This document shows, piece after piece, positions 33,444 through 42,251 of a stretch of DNA of 64,000 nt. Position numbers and translations under genes: made by a program. The stretch spans positions 434,001-498,000 of the forward strand of contig NZ_LN908975.1 of the NCBI RefSeq assembly GCF_001486165.1, read 5' to 3'. Within the stretch, counting starts at the first letter, position 1. Each line of letters begins with the position of its first letter. The notes under the pieces are model-generated. The model was not told the origin of the DNA. It saw only the letters and a program-made list of their open reading frames with translations, and ran no database searches. Origin of the DNA: Bittarella massiliensis (ex Durand et al. 2017). Its GTDB lineage: Bacteria > Bacillota > Clostridia > Oscillospirales > Ruminococcaceae.

Positions 33444-34772
33444 TCATCCCTTCCAGCCGTGTTCCCGCTTCCACCGCTCGATCTGTTCCAGCCGCTCTCG
33501 GTAGCGCTTTTCCGAGCCCTGGTCGGTGGGCTGGTAGTACCGCTTGCCCAGCAGGGAGTCGGGCAGGCACTGCATGGCGGTCACCTTCTCGTCGGCGTCG
33601 TGGGCGTACTCGTACCCCTCGCCGTAGTGCAGCTCCTTCATCAGGCGGGTGGGGGCGTTGCGGATCTGCAGGGGCACCGGCTCGGCCAACATCCCCAGGG
33701 CGTCCTTCTTGGCGCTCTCGTACCCGGCGTAGAGGGCGTTTGACTTGGGGGCCAGCGAGAGGTAGGCCACCGCGTGGGCCAGGTTGACCGAGCACTCGGG
33801 CATGCCGATGAAGTGGCTGGCCTGGTAGGCGGCCACCGCCACCTCCAGGGCGCGGCTGTCGGCCATCCCCACGTCTTCGCTGGCGAAGCGGATGAGCCGC
33901 CGGGCCACGTAGAGAGGGTCCTCCCCGGCCTCCAACATCCGCGCCAGCCAGTAGATGGCCGCCGAGGGGTCGCTGTTGCGCATCGACTTGTGCAGGGCCG
34001 AAATCAGGTTGTAGTGCTCCTCGCCCCCCTTGTCGTAGAGGAGGGACTTCTTGCTGATGCACTGCTCCAGGCTCTCCCGGGTGACCACCGTCCGCTCCCC
34101 CTGCCGCTCTCCGTTGAGGACGGCCATCTCCAGAGTGCCCAGGGCGGTGCGGGCGTCGCCGTTTGCAAAGGCGGCCACCGCCTGCACCAGTTCGTCGGCC
34201 ATCTCCACCTGCAACTTGCCAAAGCCCCGCTCGTCCGTCAGGGCGCGGTGGAGCAGTTCGACGATCTCCCCCTCCTTTAAGGGTTGGAGCACAAAGACCT
34301 TGCAGCGGGAGAGAAGGGCCGAGTTGATCTCAAAGGAGGGGTTTTCGGTGGTGGCGCCGATGAGGGTGATGCTCCCCCGCTCCACATAGGGGAGGAAGGC
34401 GTCCTGCTGGGCCTTGTTGAAGCGGTGGATCTCGTCCACAAAGAGGATGGTTCGGTCCCCCATCATCCGGCTGCGCTCGGCCGCTGCCATCACCTCTTTG
34501 ATCTCCTTGATGCCGCTGGTGACGGCGCTGAAATCCACAAATTCCGCCTGGGTGCGGCGGGCGATGATGCGGGCCAGGGTGGTTTTGCCCACCCCCGGCG
34601 GCCCCCAGAAAATCATGGAAGAAATCAAATCCTGGTCGATGAGTTGGCGCAGGATCTTTCCCTCCCCCAACAGGTGGCGCTGCCCTGCGAACTCCTCCAG
34701 CGTCTCCGGCCGCAGGCGGGCGGCCAGGGGCTGCGACTGGGTGCGGGAATCAAAAAAGCTCTGCTGTTTCAA
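33444..34772 (-). CDS. rarA: Replication-associated recombination ATPase RarA (MgsA)
   Basis: 442 residues. AAA+ ATPase acting at stalled replication forks. QPLAARLRPETLEEFAGQ at the N-terminus, Walker A WGPPGVGKTT, Walker B FVDEIHRFNK, sensor I GATTENPSFE, then the C-terminal tetramerisation domain (MARMLEAGEDPLYVARRLIRFASEDVG region, SVNLAHAVAYLSLAPKSN). TTG 34772 is preferred as start since AGAGGAGGG lies ahead of it; an ATG at 34796 lies upstream of that site. The window also carries a stand-alone C-terminal homologue at 18731-19351. Confidence 0.94.
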   Translation of the reverse strand: MKQQSFFDSRTQSQPLAARLRPETLEEFAGQRHLLGEGKILRQLIDQDLISSMIFWGPPGVGKTTLARIIARRTQAEFVDFSAVTSGIKEIKEVMAAAERSRMMGDRTILFVDEIHRFNKAQQDAFLPYVERGSITLIGATTENPSFEINSALLSRCKVFVLQPLKEGEIVELLHRALTDERGFGKLQVEMADELVQAVAAFANGDARTALGTLEMAVLNGERQGERTVVTRESLEQCISKKSLLYDKGGEEHYNLISALHKSMRNSDPSAAIYWLARMLEAGEDPLYVARRLIRFASEDVGMADSRALEVAVAAYQASHFIGMPECSVNLAHAVAYLSLAPKSNALYAGYESAKKDALGMLAEPVPLQIRNAPTRLMKELHYGEGYEYAHDADEKVTAMQCLPDSLLGKRYYQPTDQGSEKRYRERLEQIERWKREHGWKG

Positions 34773-34926
34773 GCGGCTCTCCCTCCTCTGTGCCATGTGG
34801 GCAAACCTTTGTTTTCTCCATTATACCCGGCGCAGGGGACGAGGGCAAGGGAGAGCAAAGGAGGGCAAGGGAGAGCACGGCAGGAGAAAAGGGGACGGCC
34901 CGACGAAGAAGGGGGAGGGCATTTTC

Positions 34927-35014
34927 TTTAAGTTGATTTTAGGCGGAGGCGGTAGGGTGAAAAGAGAAATTTGACCGCCGCGGCCTTGGGTTTTCCCCGA
35001 TGCCGGGGTATAAT
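34927..35014 (+). promoter_or_regulatory. Promoter and upstream regulator box of the second two-component system
   Basis: TTTAAGTTGATTTTAGG at 34927-34943 is two half-sites of TTAAG/TTTAG type spaced about one helical turn. TTGGGT (34986-34991), 17-bp spacer and TATAAT (35009-35014) follow. Nearly the same box stands before the VTC operon at 37179. The rest of 34773-35116 has no gene; a 17-bp direct repeat (GAGGGCAAGGGAGAGCA type) sits near 34845-34880. Confidence 0.72.
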
Positions 35015-35116
35015 GGAAAAAAACGCCGCGGGCAGGGGGAGATGTCCCCCCGGGGGGCACCCGATTGGAGAGAGGGGCCGCCGGCCGGGGCGGCGGAAGG
35101 AGAGGGGAGAGGCGCT

Positions 35117-35791
35117 GTGCGATTGCTGCTGGCCGAGGACGAGCGGGAGCTCTCTGCCGCCCTGGTGGCCATTTTGCGCCACAACCGATATGAGGTGGAC
35201 GCCGTCTACGACGGGGAGGACGCCCTGGCCTACGGCGAGAGCGGCCAGTACGACGGCATTGTCCTGGACATCATGATGCCGAAGATGGACGGTTTGCAGG
35301 TGCTGGCCCGGCTGCGGGAGCAGGGGGTCTCGACGCCGGTGCTCCTCCTCACCGCCCGCGCCGAGATCGAGGACCGCATTGCCGGGCTGGACGGCGGGGC
35401 TGACGACTACCTGAGCAAGCCCTTTGCCATGGGGGAGCTGTTGGCCCGCATCCGCGCCATGACCCGCCGCCGAGAGGTATACGCCCCCAACACCCTCACC
35501 TTTGGCGAGCTCTCCCTGGACAGGGAGAGCTTTGAGGCGCGCTGTGGAGGGCGGGCCCAGCGGTTGGCCAACAAGGAGTTTCAGATGCTTGAAATGCTGC
35601 TGCAAAACCCCGGGCGCTACCTCTCCACCGAGCAGTTGATGGAGCACGTCTGGGGGTTTGACGCGGAGGCCGAGGTCAACGTGGTCTGGGTCACCCTCTC
35701 GGGGCTGCGCAAGAAACTGGCGGCCCTGGAGAGCCGGGTGCAGATCCAGGCGGCCCGCGGCATCGGCTACCGGCTGGAGGAGAGGGGATGA
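35117..35791 (+). CDS. OmpR/PhoB-family response regulator
   Basis: 224 residues. Receiver with AED at 6-8, phospho-acceptor Asp51 in GIVLDIMMPKMDG and Lys in SKPFAMGE; winged-helix output ending in ARGIGYRLEE. GTG 35117 lies after GGAGAGGGGAGAGG. The next gene, its kinase, begins within its stop codon (ATGA), a clear coupled pair. A TTAAG-type box precedes both this operon and the VTC operon downstream, making autoregulation and control of the VTC operon likely. Confidence 0.93.
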   Translation: MRLLLAEDERELSAALVAILRHNRYEVDAVYDGEDALAYGESGQYDGIVLDIMMPKMDGLQVLARLREQGVSTPVLLLTARAEIEDRIAGLDGGADDYLSKPFAMGELLARIRAMTRRREVYAPNTLTFGELSLDRESFEARCGGRAQRLANKEFQMLEMLLQNPGRYLSTEQLMEHVWGFDAEAEVNVVWVTLSGLRKKLAALESRVQIQAARGIGYRLEERG

Positions 35792-37059
35792 TCAAGCGGC
35801 TGCAGCGCAAGTTCGTCCTCATCGCCATGGGCTCCCTTCTGGCGGTGATGGTGGTGCTGGTGGGGGCCATCAACGCCGTGAACTTTGTGCAGATGGACCG
35901 GCGGGCGGACCGGCTGCTGGAACTGATCTCCCAAAACGGGGGCGGGTTCCCGGCGGGGGGGAAGGAGCCCTACCGGGGGGAGAAGCCCCAGAAAGAGGGG
36001 CTGTTGGGCCCCGGCATGACCGAGGAGACTCCCTTTGAGACCCGCTATTTTGTGGTGTGGGCCGACGGGGCGGGACAGGTCTCCCAGCTGGACACCAGCC
36101 ACATTGCCGCCCTCTCCTCCCAGGAGGCCCGGAGCCTGGGGGAGGAGGTGCTCGCCTCGGGGCGAACGGGCGGCTACAAGGGCAGTTACAAATACCTGAA
36201 GACCGCCAGCGGTAGCGGGAGCATGGTGGTCTTTGTCGACTGCAGCAGCCAGATGCGCACCGGGCTTTTCTATCTGGCGGTCTCCTGCGGGGTGGCGGCG
36301 GCCAGCTTTTTGGTGGTGCTGGTGCTGGTGAGCGTTTTTTCCCGCCGGGCGGTGCGCCCGGTGATGGAGAGTTTGGAGAAGCAAAAGCAGTTCATCACCG
36401 ACGCCGGACACGAAATCAAGACCCCTCTGGCGGTCATCTCGGCCAACACCGACGTGCTGGAGCTGGAGAGCGGGGCCAACCAGTGGACCGAGAGCATCCG
36501 CAACCAGACCGCCCGTTTGGAGCGGCTGGTCAAGGACCTGCTGGCCCTCTCCCGCATGGAGGAGGGGAGGATCGCCCTCTCCCTGAGCGATTTCTCCTTC
36601 TCCGACGTGGTGGAGAAGGCAGCCGAGCCCTTTCTCGCCCCCGCCCGGCAGAGGGGGCAGACCCTCGAGCTGGCAATCGAGCCGGGGGTCGCCCTCTGCG
36701 GGGACAAGGGCGGGGTGCGGCAGTTGGTCTCCATCCTGCTGGACAACGCCGTCAAGTACGCCGGCGAGGGGGGGCGCATCCAGCTGCGGGCCGGCCGCCG
36801 GGGGCGGGGCGCTTTTTTGGAGGTGGTCAATACCGCCGACAGCCTGCCTGAGGGCGATTTGGACAGGCTCTTCGACCGCTTTTACCGGGCCGACTCCTCC
36901 CGCGCCCGCGCCACCGGCGGGTACGGCATCGGCCTCTCGATCGCCCGCGCCATCGCCGAGGCCCACGGCGGCAGGATCACCGCCCGTCGGGGCGAGGGGG
37001 AGATCCGCTTTCTGGTCGCCCTGCGGGCGGGGATAGAGGGCCCGGGAGGGCAGAAATAA
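35788..37059 (+). CDS. Membrane sensor histidine kinase
   Basis: 423 residues. Membrane segments at about 9-33 and 160-183 flank an extracellular sensor of about 125 residues. HisKA acceptor His208 in ITDAGHEIKTPLAV; HATPase_c with ILLDNAVKYA, DRFYRADSSR and GYGIGLSIARAIAEAHGG. There is no clear HAMP domain. Starts by ATGA overlap with the regulator gene. Ligand unknown; downstream operon suggests a role in envelope or surface polymer control. Confidence 0.93.
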   Translation: MIKRLQRKFVLIAMGSLLAVMVVLVGAINAVNFVQMDRRADRLLELISQNGGGFPAGGKEPYRGEKPQKEGLLGPGMTEETPFETRYFVVWADGAGQVSQLDTSHIAALSSQEARSLGEEVLASGRTGGYKGSYKYLKTASGSGSMVVFVDCSSQMRTGLFYLAVSCGVAAASFLVVLVLVSVFSRRAVRPVMESLEKQKQFITDAGHEIKTPLAVISANTDVLELESGANQWTESIRNQTARLERLVKDLLALSRMEEGRIALSLSDFSFSDVVEKAAEPFLAPARQRGQTLELAIEPGVALCGDKGGVRQLVSILLDNAVKYAGEGGRIQLRAGRRGRGAFLEVVNTADSLPEGDLDRLFDRFYRADSSRARATGGYGIGLSIARAIAEAHGGRITARRGEGEIRFLVALRAGIEGPGGQK

Positions 37060-37066
37060 GCAAAGA

Positions 37067-37109
37067 AACAGTTCTCAGCGGACGGCCGTCTGCTGGGAGC
37101 TGTTTTTTT
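37067..37109 (+). terminator. Terminator after the kinase
   Basis: AACAGTTCTCAGC...GCTGGGAGCTGTT stem with an inner GACGGCCGTC part, followed by TTTTT. Confidence 0.85.
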
Positions 37110-37178
37110 GTTCCATCTTTCCTTTTCGGGGAGGATTTGGGGGAACATGCGCCCTTTTTGGCCGAAGGGGTCGAGGGC

Positions 37179-37210
37179 CTTAAGTTGTTTTTAGGTTGGC
37201 CCTGTACACT
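37179..37210 (+). promoter_or_regulatory. Regulator-dependent promoter of the VTC operon
   Basis: CTTAAGTTGTTTTTAGG (37179-37195) covers the -35 position; TACACT (37205-37210) is the -10. No TTGACA-like -35 is present, which fits class II activation by the response regulator encoded just upstream. Confidence 0.75.
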
Positions 37211-37262
37211 TTGAGAAAAGGCGGGGGGAACCCCCTGCCGAATGCAAAAAGGAGGCAGCGAA

Positions 37263-38012
37263 ATGGGGGATTACCAGGGCGTTTTTGAGCGCTATGAAAA
37301 AAAGTATCTCCTCACCCCCGGGCAGTACCGGGCCCTTCGCCAAGAGATGGAGGGGCGGACCGAGCCCGACCAGTACGGCCGCAGCACGGTGTGCAGCGTC
37401 TATTTCGACACCCCCAGCTACCGGCTGATCCGCCGCTCGCTGGAGAAGCCCGGCTACAAGGAAAAACTGCGGCTGCGCAGCTACGGCGAGGTAAGGGGCG
37501 ACGACCCGGTCTTTGTGGAGCTAAAGAAAAAATACGGGGGCATCGTCTACAAGCGGCGGGTGCAGATGACCTTGGATGAGGCGGAGGCCTACCTCTACCG
37601 CGGCCAACCGGCGGGAAATCCCAGCCAGATCACCCGGGAAATCGACTGGTTTTGCCACTTTTACGGCGAGGTCGCCCCGCGGATGCTCATCACCTGCGAG
37701 CGGGTCGCCCTCTGCGGGGTGCGGGACGAGGGGCTGCGGGTGACCTTTGACCGGGACATCCGCTGGCGGGAGGAGGCCCTCTCCCTGCGGGAGGGGGTCT
37801 GGGGCGACCCGCTGCTGCGGCCGGGAGAGCGGCTGATGGAGATCAAGGCGCCGGGGGCGCTGCCCCTCTGGCTGGCAGATGCCCTCAGCGGGCAGGGGGT
37901 CTTCCCCATCTCCTTTTCCAAATACGGCAGCGCCTACTGCCAGAAGATGGGGGGCAGCGCCCCCGCAGACGACCGACACCTGAAAGAGAAAGGGGCATCC
38001 ATCTGTGCTTGA
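37263..38012 (+). CDS. VTC-domain (polyphosphate-polymerase-like) protein
   Basis: 249 residues. FERYEKKYLLTPGQYRAL, VCSVYFDTPSYRLI, LRLRSYG, FVELKKKYGGIVYKRRV and LMEIKAPGALPLWL are the strands of the VTC/CYTH-like triphosphate tunnel, with the alternate Lys/Arg/Glu residues expected for binding polyphosphate or nucleotides and metal. In yeast this domain makes polyphosphate from ATP; in bacteria the product is not firmly known. ATG 37263 has AAAGGAGG upstream. It heads an operon with DUF4956 and a beta-helix lipoprotein, an arrangement recurrent in Clostridia. Confidence 0.88.
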   Translation: MGDYQGVFERYEKKYLLTPGQYRALRQEMEGRTEPDQYGRSTVCSVYFDTPSYRLIRRSLEKPGYKEKLRLRSYGEVRGDDPVFVELKKKYGGIVYKRRVQMTLDEAEAYLYRGQPAGNPSQITREIDWFCHFYGEVAPRMLITCERVALCGVRDEGLRVTFDRDIRWREEALSLREGVWGDPLLRPGERLMEIKAPGALPLWLADALSGQGVFPISFSKYGSAYCQKMGGSAPADDRHLKEKGASICA

Positions 38013-38697
38013 TTCGCTTTTTGCCAGCATTTTGACGACCTCGTCCGCCGCGGCGGCCCTCTCCTTGGGGAAGCTGCTCCTCTGCACCGCCACCTCGCTG
38101 GTGCTGGGGGCGGCGATCGCCGCCATCCACACCTTCCGCAACCGCTACACCAAGGGGTTTGTCATGACACTGGCCCTGCTGCCGGCGGTGGTGCAGATGG
38201 TGATTTTGATGGTCAACGGCAACCTGGGCACCGGGGTGGCGGTGGCGGGGGCCTTCAGCCTGGTGCGCTTTCGCTCGGCTCCCGGCAGCGCCCGGGAGAT
38301 CTGCAGTATCTTTTTGGCCATGGCGGTGGGATTGGCCACCGGCATGGGCTACCTGGCGGCGGCCGCCCTTTTCGTGCTGGTCATCGGCGGGGCGAGCATC
38401 CTCTACACCTGCTTGCGATTCGGGGAGCAAAAACAGCTGGAAAAGGAACTGAAGATCACCATCCCCGAGACGCTGGACTACACCGACCTCTTTGACGACC
38501 TGTTTGCCCGCTACACCGCCCACTGGAAGCTGGAGCAGGTCAAGACCACCAACATGGGCAGCCTCTACCGGCTGGATTACCGCATCGCGCTGCGGGACCC
38601 GGCCCAGGAAAAGGCGTTTTTGGACGAACTGCGCTGCCGGAACGGCAATCTGGAGATTGTCTGCGGCCGCCTCCCCCTCCTCACCGAGGAGCTGTGA
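38005..38697 (+). CDS. DUF4956 membrane protein
   Basis: 230 residues. About four membrane segments in the first 135 residues, including GAAIAAIHTFRNRYTKGFVMTLALLP and GTGVAVAGAFSLVRFRSAPGSAREI, the hallmark stretch of DUF4956; a soluble C-terminal domain of about 95 residues follows. GTG 38005 overlaps the end of the VTC gene by eight bases. Neighbouring VTC and DUF4956 genes are very often paired, suggesting a polymerase-translocase or membrane-anchored complex (inference). Confidence 0.87.
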   Translation: MLDSLFASILTTSSAAAALSLGKLLLCTATSLVLGAAIAAIHTFRNRYTKGFVMTLALLPAVVQMVILMVNGNLGTGVAVAGAFSLVRFRSAPGSAREICSIFLAMAVGLATGMGYLAAAALFVLVIGGASILYTCLRFGEQKQLEKELKITIPETLDYTDLFDDLFARYTAHWKLEQVKTTNMGSLYRLDYRIALRDPAQEKAFLDELRCRNGNLEIVCGRLPLLTEEL

Positions 38698-38714
38698 GTG
38701 GAGAAAGAAGGCGT

Positions 38715-40664
38715 ATGGATTTGACAGGGAGAAAAAGACAGAAGCTGGCGCTGCTGCTGGCGGCGACCTTGGCCCTTTGGAGCTTGGCGGGGTGCGGGAA
38801 GAAGGCGGCCGAAGAGACCGGAGAGGAGGAGAGCGGCGCGCCCGCTGTCTCCGCCGCCGACATCGACATCACCTTTACCGCCCGGGACCTGGACGTGGGA
38901 TACGACGAGGGGAGCGCCACCAAGGTGGCGTTTGACGGCTCCGGCGCGACCGTCACCGGCAGCGGTGCGGCCCTGGACGGCGGGGTGCTGACCATCTCCG
39001 CCGAGGGGACCTACCTCCTTTCCGGACGGTGGGACGAGGGGCAGATCCGCGTCTCGGTGGGGAAAGAGGAGAAGGTGCAGCTGGTGCTGCAGGGGGTGAC
39101 GGTGCACTGCAGCACCGGCCCGGTCCTCTACATCGCCCAGGGGGACAAGGTCTTCATCACCCTGGCGGAGGGGAGCGAAAACGCCCTGAGTGACGGGGAG
39201 AGCTACTCCCTGGACGAGGCCGACGGCAACCTGGACAGCGCCGTCTTCAGCCGGGCGGATCTGACCGTCAACGGCGCCGGCGCGCTGACGGTGGACGGCA
39301 ACTACAAGCACGGCATCGTCTCGAAGGACGACCTGGTGATCACCGGCGGGGAGCTGACAGTGACCGCGGTGGGGCAGGCCCTGTCGGGGAAGGACTGCGT
39401 CAAGATCGGGGACGGGACCTTTGTTCTCACCAGCGGGACCGACGCCATCCAGTCGAGCAATGCCGAGGACGCCGGGCGGGGCTTTGTCTATATTGCCGGG
39501 GGGGATTTTACCCTGCACGCGGGCAACGACGGCGTGCAGGCGGAGACGGTCCTCTGGATCGACGGGGGGACCTTTGAAGTGGTGAGCGGCGGGGGCAGCG
39601 CCAACGCCAGCACCGACGCCGCCGGCGAGGCCCAGCCCGGCTGGGGCCAGTGGGGCGGCGACATGCCCGGCGGGGAGAGGCCGGGTGGAGGGATGCCCGG
39701 GGGGATGGGCAGCGCGCCCGACGCCACCCCCACCGGGACCCAGACGGTGCAGACCGCGGCCCAGCAGATCGACACCGCCGGCACCCAGAGCGGGGACAGC
39801 GCCAAGGGGCTGAAGGCGGGGAGCGAGCTGATCGTCAACGGCGGCACCTTTGACATCGACTCGTCGGACGACTCCCTCCACTGCAATGGCGATTTGACGG
39901 TCACGGACGGGACCCTCCGCCTCTCCTCAGGGGATGACGGCATCCACGCCGACGGCAGCTTGCAGATCGGCGGCGGCACCATCGAGATCGCCAAGTGCTA
40001 CGAGGGGATCGAGGGGTTGCACATCGACATCTCCGGCGGCGAAATCAGCTTGGTGGCCAGCGACGACGGCCTCAACGCGGCGGGGGGGAACGACGGTTCC
40101 TCCCTAGGCGGCAGGCCGGGACAGAACGGCTTTGCCGGCGACGGGGACGCGGCTACCATTTCCATCTCGGGCGGGGTGCTCAGGATAGACGCGGCCGGGG
40201 ACGGCATCGACTCCAACGGCGACCTGCTGATCAGCGGTGGCACCGTCTATGTAGACGGGCCCACCAGCGGGGGGGACGGGGCCCTCGACTACGACGGCAG
40301 CGGCGAAATCAGCGGCGGCACCGTGGTGGCGGTCGGCAGTGTGGGGATGGCAATGGGCTTTACCAGCGGTTCCGCCCAGGGCTCCATCCTCTGCAATTTC
40401 CCCTCGTCGGTGGCGGCGGGGACCGAATTTGCCCTCAAGGACAGCGCGGGCAACACCCTGGTGAGTTATACCCCCCAGAAGGCCTACCAGTCGGTAGTGG
40501 TCAGCTGCCCTGCAATGAAGCAGGGGGAGAGCTACACCCTGTGCGCCGGCAGCCAGACGGCGGAGGTGACCCTGTCCGAACTGGCCACCACCTATGGCCA
40601 GGGGGGAATGGGCGGCGGCCAGATGGGCGGCATGCCCGGCCAACAGGGCGGAAGGATGCGCTAG
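38715..40664 (+). CDS. Beta-helix carbohydrate-binding lipoprotein (Cthe_2159-like)
   Basis: 649 residues. Lipoprotein signal with lipobox LAGC at about residue 27, an acidic linker, then many short repeats of the form GGxxxIxxxGDGI (SKDDLVITGGELTVTA, GDGTFVLTSGTDAIQ, SDDSLHCNGDLTV, DDGIHADGSL), typical of the right-handed parallel beta-helix domain of Cthe_2159-like cell-surface proteins that bind acidic sugars. A Gly/Pro/Met-rich insert (about 315-360) and a GGMGGGQMGGMPGQ tail are low-complexity. ATG 38715 has AGAAGG upstream. Last gene of the VTC operon; probably the outer, surface-exposed part. Confidence 0.85.
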   Translation: MDLTGRKRQKLALLLAATLALWSLAGCGKKAAEETGEEESGAPAVSAADIDITFTARDLDVGYDEGSATKVAFDGSGATVTGSGAALDGGVLTISAEGTYLLSGRWDEGQIRVSVGKEEKVQLVLQGVTVHCSTGPVLYIAQGDKVFITLAEGSENALSDGESYSLDEADGNLDSAVFSRADLTVNGAGALTVDGNYKHGIVSKDDLVITGGELTVTAVGQALSGKDCVKIGDGTFVLTSGTDAIQSSNAEDAGRGFVYIAGGDFTLHAGNDGVQAETVLWIDGGTFEVVSGGGSANASTDAAGEAQPGWGQWGGDMPGGERPGGGMPGGMGSAPDATPTGTQTVQTAAQQIDTAGTQSGDSAKGLKAGSELIVNGGTFDIDSSDDSLHCNGDLTVTDGTLRLSSGDDGIHADGSLQIGGGTIEIAKCYEGIEGLHIDISGGEISLVASDDGLNAAGGNDGSSLGGRPGQNGFAGDGDAATISISGGVLRIDAAGDGIDSNGDLLISGGTVYVDGPTSGGDGALDYDGSGEISGGTVVAVGSVGMAMGFTSGSAQGSILCNFPSSVAAGTEFALKDSAGNTLVSYTPQKAYQSVVVSCPAMKQGESYTLCAGSQTAEVTLSELATTYGQGGMGGGQMGGMPGQQGGRMR

Positions 40665-40687
40665 AAGACGGCGCCAGTATAGGAGAA

Positions 40688-40724
40688 GGGTCCGGGAGGC
40701 GACAGCCTGGCCGGGCCCTTTTTT
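40688..40724 (+). terminator. Terminator of the VTC operon
   Basis: GGGTCCGG and CCGGGCCC pair around an inner stem, followed by TTTTTT. Confidence 0.85.
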
Positions 40725-40736
40725 GGCGGGCGGGCA

Positions 40737-40766
40737 TTGACCGGGGCCGCTGGGAAATGGTATGGT
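40737..40766 (+). promoter_or_regulatory. Promoter of the unknown/exonuclease operon
   Basis: TTGACC (40737-40742), 18-bp spacer, TATGGT (40761-40766). Confidence 0.65.
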
Positions 40767-40813
40767 AGGGGGAGCAGATCGCCCGGCTTGGACCGGGGGA
40801 GAGGGGGACGCAG

Positions 40814-41251
40814 ATGGAGCGGCAAATCGATGCCTATTCCTACCAGTGCGGGGTGATGGACGCCTTTTGCGAGATGGTCCACGCCGGGGTCAAGAGGATC
40901 GCCCTCAGCCACCCCTGCCCCACCCGGGAGGAGCGGGACAGCTACCTGCCGGTGGCGGAGGAGCTCTGCCGGAAATACGGTGTGCGCTGTTTTCTGGAGA
41001 ACGGGGGGCTGGTGACCGACCTGTTTCCCCGCGCCCTCAACGAGGGCAGCTACAACCTGGTGTTTTACCGCCGGGAGGAGGACATTGTGGCCTACCGGGC
41101 CATTGGCGAGGAGAAGGCGCGGCTGCTGGCCGGCGGGGCCTACCGGGGGGCGGCGAGGGAACGGCTGGCAGTGAATTTTGGCCGGTTGCTGGGCTACCGG
41201 GAGGACGACATTGCGCGGCTGATGGCGGAAAACGGCGACCGGGAACCGTGA
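40814..41251 (+). CDS. Conserved protein of unknown function
   Basis: 145 residues, no family recognised with certainty. Mostly alpha/beta with sequence SYQCGVMDAFCEMVHAGVKRIALSHPC at the start, a strand-rich centre (VRCFLENGGLVTDLF, YNLVFYRREEDIVAYR) and a helical C-terminus. Two cysteines and HPCP could bind metal, but this is weak. ATG 40814 follows GAGAGGGGGACGCAG. The exonuclease gene starts 13 bases after its stop, so they are co-transcribed. Confidence 0.7.
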   Translation: MERQIDAYSYQCGVMDAFCEMVHAGVKRIALSHPCPTREERDSYLPVAEELCRKYGVRCFLENGGLVTDLFPRALNEGSYNLVFYRREEDIVAYRAIGEEKARLLAGGAYRGAARERLAVNFGRLLGYREDDIARLMAENGDREP

Positions 41252-41264
41252 GGGGATAAGACGG

Positions 41265-42197
41265 ATGAACTATGTGATTTTGGATTTGGAGTGGAACCAG
41301 CCGGTCTCGCAGGACCGGGCAATCGAGGGGTTGGCCGGGGAGATCATTCAGTTTGGCGCGGTGAAATTGGACGGGGAAAAGCGGGTGGCGGACAGCTTTG
41401 AGGCGGTGGTCCGCCCCTGCCGCTACACCAAGATGAACCGGTATGTCAAAAAACTCACCGGCATCGACGAGAAGATGTTGGCGGGGGGGATGCCCTTCCC
41501 ACAGGCGCTGGACGCCTTTCACCGCTGGTGCGGGGAGGATTTTGCCCTGTTGACCTGGGGGCACGACGACGGCCCGCTGCTCAAGGAGAACGCCCGGCTG
41601 CACGGCCTGTCCACCGACTGGATCGCCGCTCCCTACAACCTGCAGGTGCTCTTCAACGAGCAGGTGACGGGAGAAAACCGGCAGTGGTCTCTGGCCTCGG
41701 GATTGGAAAAGCTGGGGCTGGCCCCGGACGACGCGGCCCACGACGCCCTACACGATGCCCGCAGCACTGCCCAGATCGCCGCCCGGCTGGACTTGGACAA
41801 GGGGATCGCCGGGTACCGGGACGCCACCTCCGCCCTCCTCTGCGCCGATGTGCTGGTCAGCGCCGGGTTTCGGGGGCTGGCGGACCCGGCGGCCGCCCTG
41901 GAAGGGGCGGTGGGGGGAATCCCCTGCCCTGTGTGCGGGCGGCCGCTGGAGAGGGGCGAGTGGGTAGAGCAAAACGGCGAAAAGCGCATTGCCATGGCCG
42001 TCTGCCCCGAACACGGGCGGTTTTTCGTGCGGCTCAAGCTGTGGCGCACCGGCAAGACCTTTTCCGCCCGGCGGACACTCTGCCGGCCGGACGAACAGAT
42101 CGACGCCTTTTACCGGGAAAAGGCGTCGCGCGCTCGGCAGCGGGCGGAAAAGCGGCGCGCGGATGGGGCAACAGGCGAACAGGCGGGCGAGAACTAA
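41265..42197 (+). CDS. DEDDh 3'-5' exonuclease with C-terminal zinc-ribbon extension
   Basis: 310 residues. Exo I DLEWN (Asp7, Glu9), Exo II TWGHDDGPLL and Exo III HDALHDA give the DEDDh catalytic set of RNase T/DnaQ/ERI-1-like nucleases (KapD-like subgroup). Beyond the domain (after about 180) is an extension with CPVCGRPLERGEWVEQNGE and VCPEHGRF, a zinc-ribbon-like pair of cysteines, ending in an Arg/Lys-rich coil. RNA processing is the best guess. ATG 41265. Confidence 0.88.
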   Translation: MNYVILDLEWNQPVSQDRAIEGLAGEIIQFGAVKLDGEKRVADSFEAVVRPCRYTKMNRYVKKLTGIDEKMLAGGMPFPQALDAFHRWCGEDFALLTWGHDDGPLLKENARLHGLSTDWIAAPYNLQVLFNEQVTGENRQWSLASGLEKLGLAPDDAAHDALHDARSTAQIAARLDLDKGIAGYRDATSALLCADVLVSAGFRGLADPAAALEGAVGGIPCPVCGRPLERGEWVEQNGEKRIAMAVCPEHGRFFVRLKLWRTGKTFSARRTLCRPDEQIDAFYREKASRARQRAEKRRADGATGEQAGEN

Positions 42198-42201
42198 AAA
42201 G

Positions 42202-42247
42202 GCGAGAAGCCGTTTCTCCGTGGGGGAGAGACGGCTTCTCGCTTTTT
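42202..42247. terminator. Terminator between exonuclease and desulfoferrodoxin
   Basis: GCGAGAAGCCGTTTCTCC and GGAGAGACGGCTTCTCGC pair, flanked by AAAAA and TTTTT, so it can work both ways. Confidence 0.9.
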
Positions 42248-42251
42248 GCCT

